Shown: positions 16,296 to 24,106, counted from the stretch's first letter. The stretch is DNA of 64,000 nucleotides from Pseudomaricurvus sp965656525 (GCA_965656525.1 CBFHKY010000014.1:25123-89122); one strand, 5' to 3'. The notes: a model not told the origin generated them from the letters alone. Made by a program: numbers and translations.

Positions 16296-16814
16296 ATGGA
16301 TACTGTGAAAGACAGCGCGTGTCAGTGTTTGGTTGCACTGGCACGGATGCAGCAGGTCGCTGCGGATTACCAACAGTTACGTCATCAGTTCGGCAAAAGC
16401 GATACGCCTTTTGACGATACTGATCCGCTCAGGGCTTCCAAACCCTTAGGCTTTAAAGCCCGTGTAGTCGGTGATCATACTCAGCCTGATACCCGTAATC
16501 TTTCTAGCTTGACTCTCTGGGCCATTGGTAAGGCTCGGGATGGCAGCTATTTTATTCCTGCCAAACTCAAACCTGCGAACGACTCTGAGCTTGAAGGTCA
16601 AGGCCTTCAAGCTCTTATTATTCACGCCGATCAACAAACCCTTCAGTGAGTCAATCAATCTGAGTTTGATATTCGCTGGTTTATGCTCGCCATTGTCAAA
16701 TACCGCAAATTGATTGGCGGTGTGTTGCTGGTGTCTTTCTGTATCCAGCTGTCGCACTTTAAACGTGATGCTAAGATTGGTTACGCCTCGGTTCTTTCAA
16801 ATAGAGATGAATAA
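16296..16814 (+). pseudogene. Remnant of an HlyB/RtxB-type type I secretion ATPase
   Basis: The frame from 16296 reads 117 residues that look like the N-terminal C39-like (catalytically degenerate) domain of RTX-type ABC exporters: KDSACQCLVALARMQQVAAD, LRHQFGK, LRASKPLGFKARVV and ARDGSYFIPAKL. A TGA at 16647 interrupts it. The same frame continues FDIRWFMLAIVKYRKLIGG and LLVSFCIQL, the start of the first membrane helix block (families have WFIPAIVKYRKLL..VLL.SFFIQLFAL), then leaves the family pattern and stops at 16812. The permease body and the whole ATPase domain are missing. This is therefore a decayed, truncated gene. The call rests on remembered family sequence and is confident for the KYRKL block. 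Confidence 0.75.
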
Positions 16815-16899
16815 AGTAGTGATGAATAAGCGGCGATTGATCGAGTATGTGTTATCGCCATTACTGAGAAAAATGGATGAGAGTGAAGGGAAGCGATAA
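16807..16899 (+). CDS. Possible 30-residue coupled leader ORF
   Basis: ATG at 16807 encodes MNKVVMNKRRLIEYVLSPLL and ten more charged residues. Its TAA overlaps the ATG of the next gene (TAATG at 16897-16901), so ribosomes could re-initiate there. It has no recognised relative and no strong ribosome site. It may be a true short coupling ORF, the end of a decayed gene, or chance. Confidence 0.25.
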   Translation: MNKVVMNKRRLIEYVLSPLLRKMDESEGKR

Positions 16900-17576
16900 T
16901 GAGCATAGATAAATACCTTTCGATAGCAGCACTGCTGGCGGGTGCAGTATTAGGAATCGTAGCCGAGCAAACGTTTGCCAATATGGATCATTCACAGGTT
17001 GTATCATCAGAAGGTAGGGTTACCTACACCATCGAAGGCAGAAAAGACCCACGCTTGCAGGCAACCTTTATGGCCTCTTACATCAGCACCAGTAAGTCAG
17101 AGGCCTGCTCGCACAGCAACCCGTCAACGGGTACTCGCAAAGTGAAAATCGGCAGTAAACGCTACCCGATTACCGACGAGCATTATCGCATCGAGATCCC
17201 TGTGTATCTGGAAGAGAACGAAAACGAATGTGGCTATCGTTTCTCCCGCATTGAATTGTTACTGCGTCGTCAATACGACAACGAACTCTATTCAAGACAT
17301 ATTCTTTTGAGTGATTCTCAAAAGGTGCCGGCTATTTATTATGGCAGTAAGGGTGGTTTTAGTGGGGGGGGGGTAATCCTCTTCTTCCAGCAAGGCTCTA
17401 CACCGATAAACGGTATTTTCGTATCGCCAGAGAGACCCAATATGTTTGTAGGACTGAATGGTATCTTAAGACGAAAACATATCACAAAGACGATCATGCA
17501 GCGTTGTACTGTTTTATGCGTATACGGGATGGTGAGGGTGAAAATCAATTTGTTAAGCCTACCCAGTACAGCATAG
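16899..17576 (+). CDS. Unknown membrane-anchored protein, frameshifted at a G10 tract
   Basis: As the sequence stands, this frame gives 225 residues. It has a single N-terminal membrane segment (about 7-27) followed by a soluble domain with paired cysteines (SEACSHSNPSTGTRKVKIG, ENECGYRFSRIELLLRR). At 17364-17373 ten consecutive G follow the codons for KGGFS. After them the reading frame ends at 17576 in a tail with no protein-like pattern, while frame 2 continues sensibly to 17779. With 11 or 8 G the two parts join into one protein of 293 or 292 residues. I do not recognise the family. It lies between a decayed transporter and a VanZ-like gene. Confidence 0.6.
   Translation: MSIDKYLSIAALLAGAVLGIVAEQTFANMDHSQVVSSEGRVTYTIEGRKDPRLQATFMASYISTSKSEACSHSNPSTGTRKVKIGSKRYPITDEHYRIEIPVYLEENENECGYRFSRIELLLRRQYDNELYSRHILLSDSQKVPAIYYGSKGGFSGGGVILFFQQGSTPINGIFVSPERPNMFVGLNGILRRKHITKTIMQRCTVLCVYGMVRVKINLLSLPSTA
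17364..17373 (+). repeat. Homopolymer of ten G inside a coding region
   Basis: Ten consecutive G lie at the exact point where the upstream and downstream open frames fail to join. Slipped-strand mispairing at such tracts is a known phase-variation mechanism. Three lengths modulo three give a full-length product (8 or 11), the present altered tail (10), or an immediate TAA stop (9). A sequencing or assembly error is the main alternative. Confidence 0.9.
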
Positions 17577-17779
17577 TCACTCATCCAGAGTTTGGAATAG
17601 ACGAGATTAAGAGTGATCAACTTCAGGTTGATCTTTTGGCGGATGATGAGGGCAGTAAAGCGTATGACGGAAAAGGGACTTTGCAAGACTACTTCAGGAC
17701 TTTACCCAAACCGCCACCGTCACTCCTAGAAAGGCTGAAGAGTTGGGTTGACGATTTTTTGAAGAATCTTTTTAAATGA
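17375..17779 (+). other. Out-of-frame C-terminal half of the gene at 16899
   Basis: Frame 2 after the G tract encodes about 134 coherent residues. They start NPLLPARLYTDKRYFRIAR, continue with YHKDDHAALYCFMRIRDG and HPEFGIDEIKSDQLQVDLL, and end in a proline-rich then amphipathic tail (LPKPPPSLLERLKSWVDDFL). Two stops lie just upstream in this frame (17348, 17360), so it cannot be translated alone except from a TTG at 17504. Its composition fits the 3' part of the preceding gene rather than a separate gene. Confidence 0.65.
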
Positions 17780-17889
17780 AATCACTAAATGCTACTGATT
17801 GATTAGGGGAGGGCAATAACAGATGGGATGATAAGGTCAGTGGCGTTGGGGTGCTTACAATCCACTCGCCGAGAGACTACACTTAATAG

Positions 17890-18067
17890 CCGCAATTTTT
17901 TGACTGGTTGTCGTACACAGACCAGCCAAATGTTATTTTGAATATTGATGATGTTTAGCGTTTCATCCGCATTTATGGCTTAAACAGTATGTGTGAGTGA
18001 CATGAAATCTATGTTGTCGATTACATTCTCGATTTCAATCCTATCCAAGGCTTAGGGGGCTACACCA
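17890..18067 (+). pseudogene. Possible decayed reading frame before the VanZ-like gene
   Basis: One frame reads protein-like sequence broken by two stops: PQFFDWLSYTDQPNVILN..DDV, stop (TAG), RFIRIYGLNSMCE, stop (TGA), then VDYILDFNPIQGLGGYTSE, running into the start of the next gene. The composition looks like a real but disabled protein. I cannot name a family and chance cannot be excluded. Confidence 0.25.
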
Positions 18068-18457
18068 GTGAAAGCGTTATTCGAAGCCTGTTTGCGTTGG
18101 GTAGATACACGGTGGTGGTGGTTGGCCACAGTCATGTTGGTGTTGGTCAGCTATTTCTCTTTGCTGCCTTTGCCACAGCTGCCCGATGTTCCTGGAACCG
18201 ACAAGCTGCATCACTTTATTGCGTACGCATTAGTTGTGTTTCCTATCGCGGTACGTCGGCCCAAGTTTTGGTTGGGTTATGCGCTTATCTTGTTCGCTTA
18301 CAGTGGCGTAATTGAAATCCTACAGCCTTATGTGAATCGTTACGGTGAATGGCTGGATTTGCTTGCCAATGGGGCTGGGATTTTAATAGGTATCGCGGCA
18401 GCGTGGGTGTGCTTACAGCTTAGCTCTTCTCATGCTCGCGATCTTGGCCGTAGGTGA
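18068..18457 (+). CDS. VanZ-like membrane protein
   Basis: A 129-residue inner-membrane protein with four predicted helices (about 18-34, 45-60, 65-84, 97-117). It carries the VanZ-family elements PGTDKLHHFIAYALVVFP, where the Asp-Lys-His-His segment follows the first helix, and GVIEILQPYVNRYGEWLDLLANGAG. The biochemical function of VanZ-like proteins in Gram-negative bacteria is unsettled; the namesake gives low-level teicoplanin resistance. The start is a GTG at 18068 preceded by a weak GGGGG. It stands alone and is not part of a glycopeptide-resistance cluster. Confidence 0.8.
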   Translation: MKALFEACLRWVDTRWWWLATVMLVLVSYFSLLPLPQLPDVPGTDKLHHFIAYALVVFPIAVRRPKFWLGYALILFAYSGVIEILQPYVNRYGEWLDLLANGAGILIGIAAAWVCLQLSSSHARDLGRR

Positions 18458-18543
18458 TGATGGCAGGGATCTCTGGCGTGACTTTCTTGCCCTATCTTTA
18501 AGCTCTAATTTGGGGCGAGTTTTGTGGGATCTGCACTCTGTGT

Positions 18544-18566
18544 GCCTTTTTTGGGGCAAAAAAGGC
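18544..18566. repeat. Inverted repeat upstream of the sigma-54 promoter
   Basis: GCCTTTTTT and AAAAAAGGC are exact complements around GGGGC. The centre lies about 65 bp upstream of the predicted start of the small transcript. It could be a site for an enhancer-binding protein, or a terminator for the VanZ transcript (six A then GGC on one side, six T inside the stem). Confidence 0.4.
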
Positions 18567-18595
18567 TGTTCTGTATAAATATGCCCCCTTTAAAC

Positions 18596-18611
18596 TGGCA
18601 CAAGCTTTGCT
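18596..18611 (+). promoter_or_regulatory. Sigma-54 (RpoN) promoter
   Basis: TGGCAC (18596-18601), five bases, TTGCT (18607-18611) matches the RpoN consensus TGGCAC-N5-TTGCW, with the invariant GG and GC exactly ten bases apart. The predicted start is near 18622. No coding region follows within reach; the next strong feature is the terminator at 18784. Confidence 0.7.
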
Positions 18612-18621
18612 GTATTAAAAG

Positions 18622-18809
18622 TAAGTACACAGATGGCTGTCGCTACTAAATAGAGTGTTTAAAAAGGATTTTTTAGTGATGGCAATGATGCCGCGTGATA
18701 CAGGATCGCATCTTGTCTCTAATGCGTAGCGAGCACTCCAGTATTCATTTTGTATACGCTTTTTTTGGATCTCTCTGAGCTTGTGCCCTGTCTGACAGGG
18801 CATTTTTTT
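18622..18809 (+). ncRNA. Putative sigma-54-dependent small RNA (~188 nt)
   Basis: Bounded by the RpoN promoter at 18596-18611 and an intrinsic terminator ending at 18809, this transcript would be about 188 nt with no credible open frame on the plus strand. It contains three GGA trinucleotides in AT-rich context (near 18666, 18702, 18769), which could bind CsrA/RsmA, and no AAnAAnAA repeats of the CrcZ kind. It resembles known families only in its promoter type. The 5' end is predicted from promoter geometry. Confidence 0.5.
18784..18809 (+). terminator. Rho-independent terminator of the putative small RNA
   Basis: TGCCCTGT (18784-18791) pairs perfectly with ACAGGGCA (18795-18802) across a CTG loop and is followed by seven T. 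This is one of the strongest intrinsic terminators in the window, yet no protein gene ends within 320 bp upstream on this strand. Confidence 0.85.
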
Positions 18810-18952
18810 GCCTGTTTTTTACGCTAGATACTGAAATTTGGTTATCGGTATCGCATGCTTTGCACTCGCCCCTACCTACGATTCAATTGGCGCTAGCGAT
18901 TTAGGGTCTTATTGGCGCGTGTTTCTATGGTTATTCAGCTTCATAATTAAGA

Positions 18953-19177
18953 TCAGTTTTTTTCTGGTTTACCGAGATTCTGATTAGCGGCGGAGCGCTG
19001 ATGTGGCTGTGGGTAAGATTGCTGAAGGCAAGAAAACTTCGTTGGCAGTAGTTTTCGCAGAGGGCACAATTTTGAGCCTGCCTTCACATCCAGTTGCTCC
19101 CTGCGCTCAGGTGCCTGATCTTGAGCCAAATGAGCAAATACTTCCAGAAGCCAGTGGTTAAGGTGTGTTAGCGGCAT
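18953..19177 (-). CDS. Doubtful 74-residue ORF
   Basis: An ATG at 19177 has AGGAAGG about eight bases upstream and opens MPLTHLNHWLLEVFAHLAQD, followed by a basic, low-complexity part ending LGKPEKN. The good ribosome site and the amphipathic N-terminus are the only support. No relative is recognised and no neighbour suggests a role. Confidence 0.3.
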   Translation of the reverse strand: MPLTHLNHWLLEVFAHLAQDQAPERREQLDVKAGSKLCPLRKLLPTKFSCLQQSYPQPHQRSAANQNLGKPEKN

Positions 19178-19336
19178 AGTAAGATACCTTCCTTCCTACA
19201 GTGATATAGTTAGTATAGACCGCTTTTGACGATGGCTAATTGAATATTGCTGTTAACCAGCCGCCTTAAGGTTGCGACTGGATCGCAGGAAACCGATAAT
19301 GGCTATTGTCTATTATTGAATGAAAAGAGCTCTTTT

Positions 19337-19873
19337 ATGCCTTCCCTGCAAGATCAACTGATGAAAGCTGGCATCGTCGACCAGAAAAAAGCAAAAGCCA
19401 TCAAGAAAGAAAAACAAAAACAGGCCAAACAACAACCCAAAGGCAAGCCTGTGGTCGATGAAAATAAAGAGCAGGCGCGAAAAGTGTTGGCTGAAAAAGT
19501 CGCTAGAGATAAAGAAATGAATCGTATGCGACAGGCAGAAGCTGAGCTTAAAGCGTTAAACGCTCAGATATTGCAGTTGGTTGCTTTAAACCGGATCGAT
19601 CGTGAGCGCGGTGAGGTGGCCTATCAATTCACCGACGGCAAAAAAATCAAAAAGCTGTACGTGACGGATAAGCTTCAGAAGCTATTAGGCTTAGGACAAA
19701 TCGCCATAGCGCGTATTAAAGATGATTATGAATTGGTGCCGGCTGGGGTAGCCGATAAAATTCGGCAGCGCGATGAAAGTGTGATTGTATTGCAAAACAC
19801 CCGCGCAGCCAGTGAGGTAGAAGAAGACGATCCTTACGCGGATTACCAGATCCCCGATGATTTGATGTGGTGA
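19337..19873 (+). CDS. yaiL: DUF2058 family protein (YaiL-like)
   Basis: A 178-residue cytoplasmic protein of the DUF2058 family, found widely in gammaproteobacteria and of unknown biochemical role (E. coli YaiL). It starts MPSLQDQLMKAGIVDQKKAK, has a very lysine- and glutamine-rich helical N-terminal third, then the conserved EVAYQFTDGKKIKKLYV and QLVALNRID blocks, and an acidic tail (EEDDPYADYQIPDDLMW). The ATG at 19337 matches the family start. It overlaps the recQ GTG by 7 bp. Confidence 0.85.
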   Translation: MPSLQDQLMKAGIVDQKKAKAIKKEKQKQAKQQPKGKPVVDENKEQARKVLAEKVARDKEMNRMRQAEAELKALNAQILQLVALNRIDRERGEVAYQFTDGKKIKKLYVTDKLQKLLGLGQIAIARIKDDYELVPAGVADKIRQRDESVIVLQNTRAASEVEEDDPYADYQIPDDLMW

Positions 19874-22095
19874 GTGAGGATTATTTTATCACCACGTTTA
19901 ATGATTCAAATGAGCACTACACTGCTGATGAGGGTCTTCCCAGTTCCGATTTATCGGCAGCCCAGAGTGTGACAGGTGTATCGGCTCTAGAGGTTTTACG
20001 CTCAGTATTTGGTTACGATGAGTTTCGTAACCAGCAAGCCGACATTGTTGAGCATGTCATACAGGGTGGGGACGCGTTGGTCTTAATGCCAACGGGTGGC
20101 GGTAAATCCCTGTGTTATCAGGTGCCTGCATTAGTGCGTGAGGGCGTTACTATTGTGGTATCGCCGCTGATTGCTCTGATGCAAGACCAAGTGGAAGCTC
20201 TGCATCAAAACGGTGTTCGCGCAGACTTCCTTAATTCCACGCTGTCTGCTGCGCAGTCGGCACAAGTCGAGCAGCGGCTTGTGAGCGGCGAACTGGATTT
20301 ACTCTATGTAGCACCCGAACGGCTGATGTTGCCCTACATGCTGTCGTTGCTGGAACGCTCGCCCCTTGCGCTATTCGCTATTGATGAAGCCCACTGTGTG
20401 TCGCAATGGGGTCACGACTTTCGCCCTGAGTATCGCCAGTTGTCGGTGCTGCACGAACGCTTCCCTAACATACCGCGCATCGCTTTAACCGCAACGGCGG
20501 ATGGCCCAACTCAGCGCGATATTATTGAGCGTTTGAATCTAGATTCGGGCGCTGTATTTAACAGTGGTTTTGATCGACCTAATATCCGCTACCATATCGC
20601 TGAAAATACGGGTAATGCTCGCGAGCAGTTGCTGCGTTTTATGCGCAATGAGCACGATGGTGATGCTGGTATTGTCTATTGTTTGTCGCGTAAGCGAGTG
20701 GAAGATATTTCCGCCTGGTTGGTCAGTAAAGGTGTCAATGCCTTGCCTTATCATGCTGGTTTGAGTGCCGAGTTGAGACAGCATCATCAACGACGTTTTC
20801 TGCGTGAAGATGGAATCGTCGTTGTCGCTACCATTGCCTTTGGTATGGGTATTGATAAGCCTGATGTGCGCTTTGTGGCCCATTTGAATTTACCCAAAAG
20901 CATAGAGGCGTATTACCAAGAAACTGGCCGTGCCGGCCGCGATGGTATGGCTGCACAAGCGTGGATGGTGTACGGCTTACAAGATGTGATCACGCTGCGG
21001 CAAATGCAAGCCAGTTCATCTGCCCATGATAGCTATAAGCGTATTGAACAGCACAAATTGGATGCCATGCTGGGGTTGTGTGAGGTCACTAGCTGTCGTC
21101 GCCAAAGCTTATTGCACTACTTTGGAGAGGCATTGGCCGAACCCTGCGGTAACTGCGATAACTGTTTGTCACCACCGCAAACCTGGAATGCCACAGTGTC
21201 TGCCCAGAAAGCCTTGTCTTGTGTGTACCGCACCGGACAGCGCTTTGGCGTGAATTACTTGGTGGATGTTTTGTTGGGTAAATCCAACGATCGTATTTCT
21301 CAGTTTGGGCACGATAGCATCAGCACCTTTGGTATTGGTAATGAACATTCGGTTGCGCAGTGGCGGGGAGTCTTTCGGCAGCTGATTGCCAGAGGGCTGC
21401 TCAATGTCGATGTAGAAGGGCATGGCAGTGTGAGCCTTGCGGAAGCCGCAAGACCAGTTTTAAAAGGCGAAGATACCTTAATGCTGCGTGAGTTGAGCCG
21501 CGAGTCTGCACCGAAGAGAAAGTCTAAGAGCACAGTTAAATCCGCACACAGTGCGCTCTGGGAGGCGTTGCGTGCATGTCGCAAAGAGTTGGCTGAGGCA
21601 CAGGGGGTTCCCGCCTATGTGATTTTTCACGATGCGACTTTAGCGGAAATGGCTGAGCGGGAACCACATACGCTTGAAGCTATGTCGGGGATCTCTGGAG
21701 TGGGTAGCCGAAAATTAGACGCCTACGGCGATGCTTTTCTTCAGGTGGTTCAGCAGCATAAAGGGCCTCAAGACGCGACGGTAAAAGCTGGTGCCTCTGC
21801 CGCGGAATCGGTTTTGCTACTGTGCCAAGGCTTATCGCCATTGGATATTGCTTTGCGTCGAGAAATGACACTGACGACTGTTTATCGTCATTTGGCGGGA
21901 GCCATCGAGAGCGGTGAGCTGGAATTGGACGACGTTCTGGATTTAGGCAATGATGAACTGAATGCTATTCAGCTGGCGTTTGAGCACAGCGAAGGGAACC
22001 GATTGAAACCCGTTTTTGAAGCATTGGAAGGGGCGTATGAATACGGTGTGTTGGATTGTGTGCGAGCTTGGCTGGTTGTTTCACAGGTGAGCTGA
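19867..22095 (+). CDS. recQ: ATP-dependent DNA helicase RecQ, long form
   Basis: A 3'-5' DNA helicase for recombination and replication-fork repair. It has 742 residues against 609 in E. coli. Domains are a helicase core (about 40-390; Walker A MPTGGGKSLCYQ, DEAH box, GMGIDKPDVRFVAH, QETGRAGRDG), an RQC zinc site (CEVTSCRRQ and CGNCDNC), a winged helix and an HRDC domain (about 560-632). A further ~110-residue C-terminal extension contains SPLDIALRREMTLTTVYRHL, typical of the HTH_40 helix-turn-helix seen in some RecQ proteins. The start is a GTG (19867 or 19870) without a clear ribosome site and depends on the overlapping upstream gene. The first ~38 residues are not conserved. Confidence 0.95.
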   Translation: MVSEDYFITTFNDSNEHYTADEGLPSSDLSAAQSVTGVSALEVLRSVFGYDEFRNQQADIVEHVIQGGDALVLMPTGGGKSLCYQVPALVREGVTIVVSPLIALMQDQVEALHQNGVRADFLNSTLSAAQSAQVEQRLVSGELDLLYVAPERLMLPYMLSLLERSPLALFAIDEAHCVSQWGHDFRPEYRQLSVLHERFPNIPRIALTATADGPTQRDIIERLNLDSGAVFNSGFDRPNIRYHIAENTGNAREQLLRFMRNEHDGDAGIVYCLSRKRVEDISAWLVSKGVNALPYHAGLSAELRQHHQRRFLREDGIVVVATIAFGMGIDKPDVRFVAHLNLPKSIEAYYQETGRAGRDGMAAQAWMVYGLQDVITLRQMQASSSAHDSYKRIEQHKLDAMLGLCEVTSCRRQSLLHYFGEALAEPCGNCDNCLSPPQTWNATVSAQKALSCVYRTGQRFGVNYLVDVLLGKSNDRISQFGHDSISTFGIGNEHSVAQWRGVFRQLIARGLLNVDVEGHGSVSLAEAARPVLKGEDTLMLRELSRESAPKRKSKSTVKSAHSALWEALRACRKELAEAQGVPAYVIFHDATLAEMAEREPHTLEAMSGISGVGSRKLDAYGDAFLQVVQQHKGPQDATVKAGASAAESVLLLCQGLSPLDIALRREMTLTTVYRHLAGAIESGELELDDVLDLGNDELNAIQLAFEHSEGNRLKPVFEALEGAYEYGVLDCVRAWLVVSQVS

Positions 22096-22106
22096 GCGCT
22101 CACCTG
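22084..22106 (+). terminator. Hairpin across the recQ stop codon
   Basis: CAGGTGAGC (22084-22092) and GCTCACCTG (22098-22106) form a perfect 9-bp stem with a 5-nt loop that includes the TGA of recQ. No T-run follows, so it may slow polymerase or protect the 3' end rather than terminate by itself. Confidence 0.4.
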
Positions 22107-22175
22107 AGTACTGCAAGGCGACATAACAACCACTAATGCTGTGCATGCGCCATCAACCCTGTGGGTAGATAAAGC

Positions 22176-22201
22176 GCAGGGCAGATTTAAATCCGCCCTG
22201 C
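22176..22201 (-). terminator. Hairpin downstream of suhB
   Basis: GCAGGGC (22176-22182) and GCCCTGC (22195-22201) flank a self-complementary GATTTAAATC core, giving a long stem with one internal mismatch, five bases after the suhB stop on the minus strand. The downstream minus-strand sequence GCTTTATCT is only weakly U-rich. It probably separates the convergent suhB and recQ transcripts. Confidence 0.5.
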
Positions 22202-22206
22202 TTGAA

Positions 22207-23004
22207 TCAGACGTTGCCTAAATGCTTGCCGACAATTTGAAGTAACGGTTTAAAGACTTTCGGTGAGGCGCAAACAATGTTGCCTTTTTCCATAAAGCTG
22301 TTGCCACCTTTAAAGTCACTGACCATACCGCCAGCCTCTTTTACCAGCAGGATGCCCGCAGCAATATCCCACGGTTTCAAGTTCATTTCCCAAAAACCGT
22401 CAAAGCGTCCTGCGGCTACATAAGCCAAGTCTAAAGACGCAGCCCCTGGGCGACGGATGCCAGCGGTTTGGCCCGCAATATCTTGCAAAGCGGCTAAATA
22501 AGGGGTGATATTTTCTAGTGAGTAACCATTGAATGGGATACCGGTGCCAATTAAGGCGCCTTTGAGGCCATTGCGAGCAGCAACGCGGATACGGCGACCG
22601 TTTAAGGTTGCGCCTTTGCCGCGGCTGGCCGTAAATTCTTCGCGTGACATGGGGTTAAGAACAACAGCGTGTTCGATTTGGCCTCGGTATAGGCAGGCGA
22701 TAGAGATGGCAAAGTGGGGTATGCCATGAATGAAGTTGGTGGTGCCGTCGAGCGGGTCAATGATCCACTCGTAGTCACTGCTAGTACCAGAGCGGCCTGT
22801 TTCTTCGCCCAGAAAACAGTGCTCAGGAAACGCCTTGCGCAGATGATAGAGAATCTCTTTTTCAGCGGCTTTATCAACATCGGTGACAAAGTCATTCCGA
22901 CCTTTTTCTTCAAAATTTACAACGTCAACACGTTCTAGGGCGCGCTCGATAAGCTCGCCAGCTTTGCGCGCAGCGCGCAGAGCAATATTCAGCATGGGTT
23001 CCAT
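22207..23004 (-). CDS. suhB: Inositol-1-monophosphatase family protein SuhB
   Basis: A Mg-dependent phosphatase fold; in E. coli SuhB also joins the rRNA antitermination complex with Nus factors. The 265-residue product starts MEPMLNIALRAARKAG, matching E. coli MHPMLNIAVRAARKAG, so the ATG at 23004 is preferred to a TTG three codons earlier. Metal-site motifs are FLGEETG (about residue 65), the signature WIIDPLDGTTNFIHGIPHF, and LKPWDIAAGILLVKEAGG near the end. It is transcribed alone, divergent from trmJ as in many relatives. Confidence 0.95.
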   Translation of the reverse strand: MEPMLNIALRAARKAGELIERALERVDVVNFEEKGRNDFVTDVDKAAEKEILYHLRKAFPEHCFLGEETGRSGTSSDYEWIIDPLDGTTNFIHGIPHFAISIACLYRGQIEHAVVLNPMSREEFTASRGKGATLNGRRIRVAARNGLKGALIGTGIPFNGYSLENITPYLAALQDIAGQTAGIRRPGAASLDLAYVAAGRFDGFWEMNLKPWDIAAGILLVKEAGGMVSDFKGGNSFMEKGNIVCASPKVFKPLLQIVGKHLGNV

Positions 23005-23302
23005 TGGTACCAACCGTTAAAAGCAACAAACAATGTGTAAAGAGCAGGCTCTGGCTGTTCAGCTTCAGAGCGAAGGAACCTTAAATTATAGCAGGCCTTT
23101 GTGGCGAGAGATACTGCTTAGGTTGCACAGCAGTTGGCGGCGGCGTGTGAGCGTCCTATGGATTGAGGTAAAAACTTGAAACGACAGGTTAGCGCGCGGG
23201 CCTGTAACACTTTGGCCTGGTATTTGGTAAACTGCGCGCCCTCTAAGGCGGCCAGAGGTTCTAGGTGCGCTTGTCCTACTCAAAAACAGGTATCAGAAAG
23301 GC

Positions 23303-24106
23303 ATGTCAGATTCATTGCTGAACAAGATTCGCATCGTGTTGGTAAATACCAGCCACCCAGGCAACATTGGTGGTGCCGCTCGAGCCATGAAGAATATGGG
23401 CTTGTCACAACTGTATTTGGTGGCACCCAAAGAATATCCCGCGGCTAAAGCCGTTTGGCGTGCAGCTGGGGCGCAGGATGTATTGGACAGTGCGATTGTC
23501 GTCGAAACACTCGAAGAGGCGGTGGCTGACTGTGGTCTAGTGGTTGGAACCAGTGCTCGCGAGCGACGTATCCCGTGGCCATTGGTGACTCCGCGTGAGT
23601 GTGGTGAGCGCGCCATCGCAGAAGCGCAGCATCATGATGTGGCCATTGTCTTTGGTCGCGAAGATAGAGGCTTAACCAACGAAGAGTTGCACAAGTGCAA
23701 TTACCACGTGCATATCCCTGCCAACCCTGATTATTCTTCTTTGAATTTGGGTGCGGCTGTGCAGGTGTTGTCTTATGAAGCGCGGATGGCGTGGTTGATG
23801 CACAAAGAGGGTAAGCTACCGCATTTTGATGATTGGGATCAGCCACCAGCCGATCACAGGGCGCTGGAGCACTATTTTGAGCATCTGCAGAAAACTCTGG
23901 AGGCTCTAAAGTTTATCGAGCCTGATAATCCTCGCCAAACCATGACTCGCCTTCGTCGACTTTACAGTCGTATTCGTATGGATGAGATGGAGTTGAGCAT
24001 TTTGCGGGGCGTTTTAACCGCTATTCAAAACTTCATTTTTCACACGAACAACAAAATCAACGCTCTAGAATCGACCAATAAAGACAAATTGGACGACGGC
24101 AAATAA
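23303..24106 (+). CDS. trmJ: tRNA (cytidine/uridine-2'-O-)-methyltransferase TrmJ
   Basis: Methylates the ribose 2'-OH of position 32 in several tRNAs, using S-adenosylmethionine. The 267-residue SPOUT enzyme shows IVLVNTSHPGNIGGAARAMK at its start, GTSARERRIPWP in the middle, and the knot motifs IVFGREDRGLTNEEL and IPANPDYSSLNLGAAVQVL. The C-terminal helical region (about 165-267) supports dimerisation. The ATG at 23303 follows AGAAAGG. It precedes iscR, as in many gammaproteobacteria, though cysE, which often lies between them, is absent. Confidence 0.95.
   Translation: MSDSLLNKIRIVLVNTSHPGNIGGAARAMKNMGLSQLYLVAPKEYPAAKAVWRAAGAQDVLDSAIVVETLEEAVADCGLVVGTSARERRIPWPLVTPRECGERAIAEAQHHDVAIVFGREDRGLTNEELHKCNYHVHIPANPDYSSLNLGAAVQVLSYEARMAWLMHKEGKLPHFDDWDQPPADHRALEHYFEHLQKTLEALKFIEPDNPRQTMTRLRRLYSRIRMDEMELSILRGVLTAIQNFIFHTNNKINALESTNKDKLDDGK

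Larger units (their letters stand above)
18458..19336. other. Long intergenic region holding a putative sigma-54 small RNA
   Basis: In 879 bp between VanZ and the DUF2058 gene I see an odd palindrome (18544-18566), a sigma-54 promoter (18596-18611), a strong terminator (18784-18809) and a doubtful leftward 74-codon ORF (18953-19177). The rest shows no coding pattern. An upstream in-frame start at 19247 for the DUF2058 gene adds non-conserved residues and is not used. Confidence 0.6.

Noticed and set aside
17504..17779. Independent 91-residue gene
   Set aside because: Its frame continues upstream as coherent protein to the G10 tract, so it is the 3' part of the gene at 16899.
18529..18548. 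NtrC-like site (GCAC-TCTGT-GTGC) upstream of the sigma-54 promoter
   Set aside because: Spacing between half-sites is five, not seven, so it does not match the NtrC consensus.
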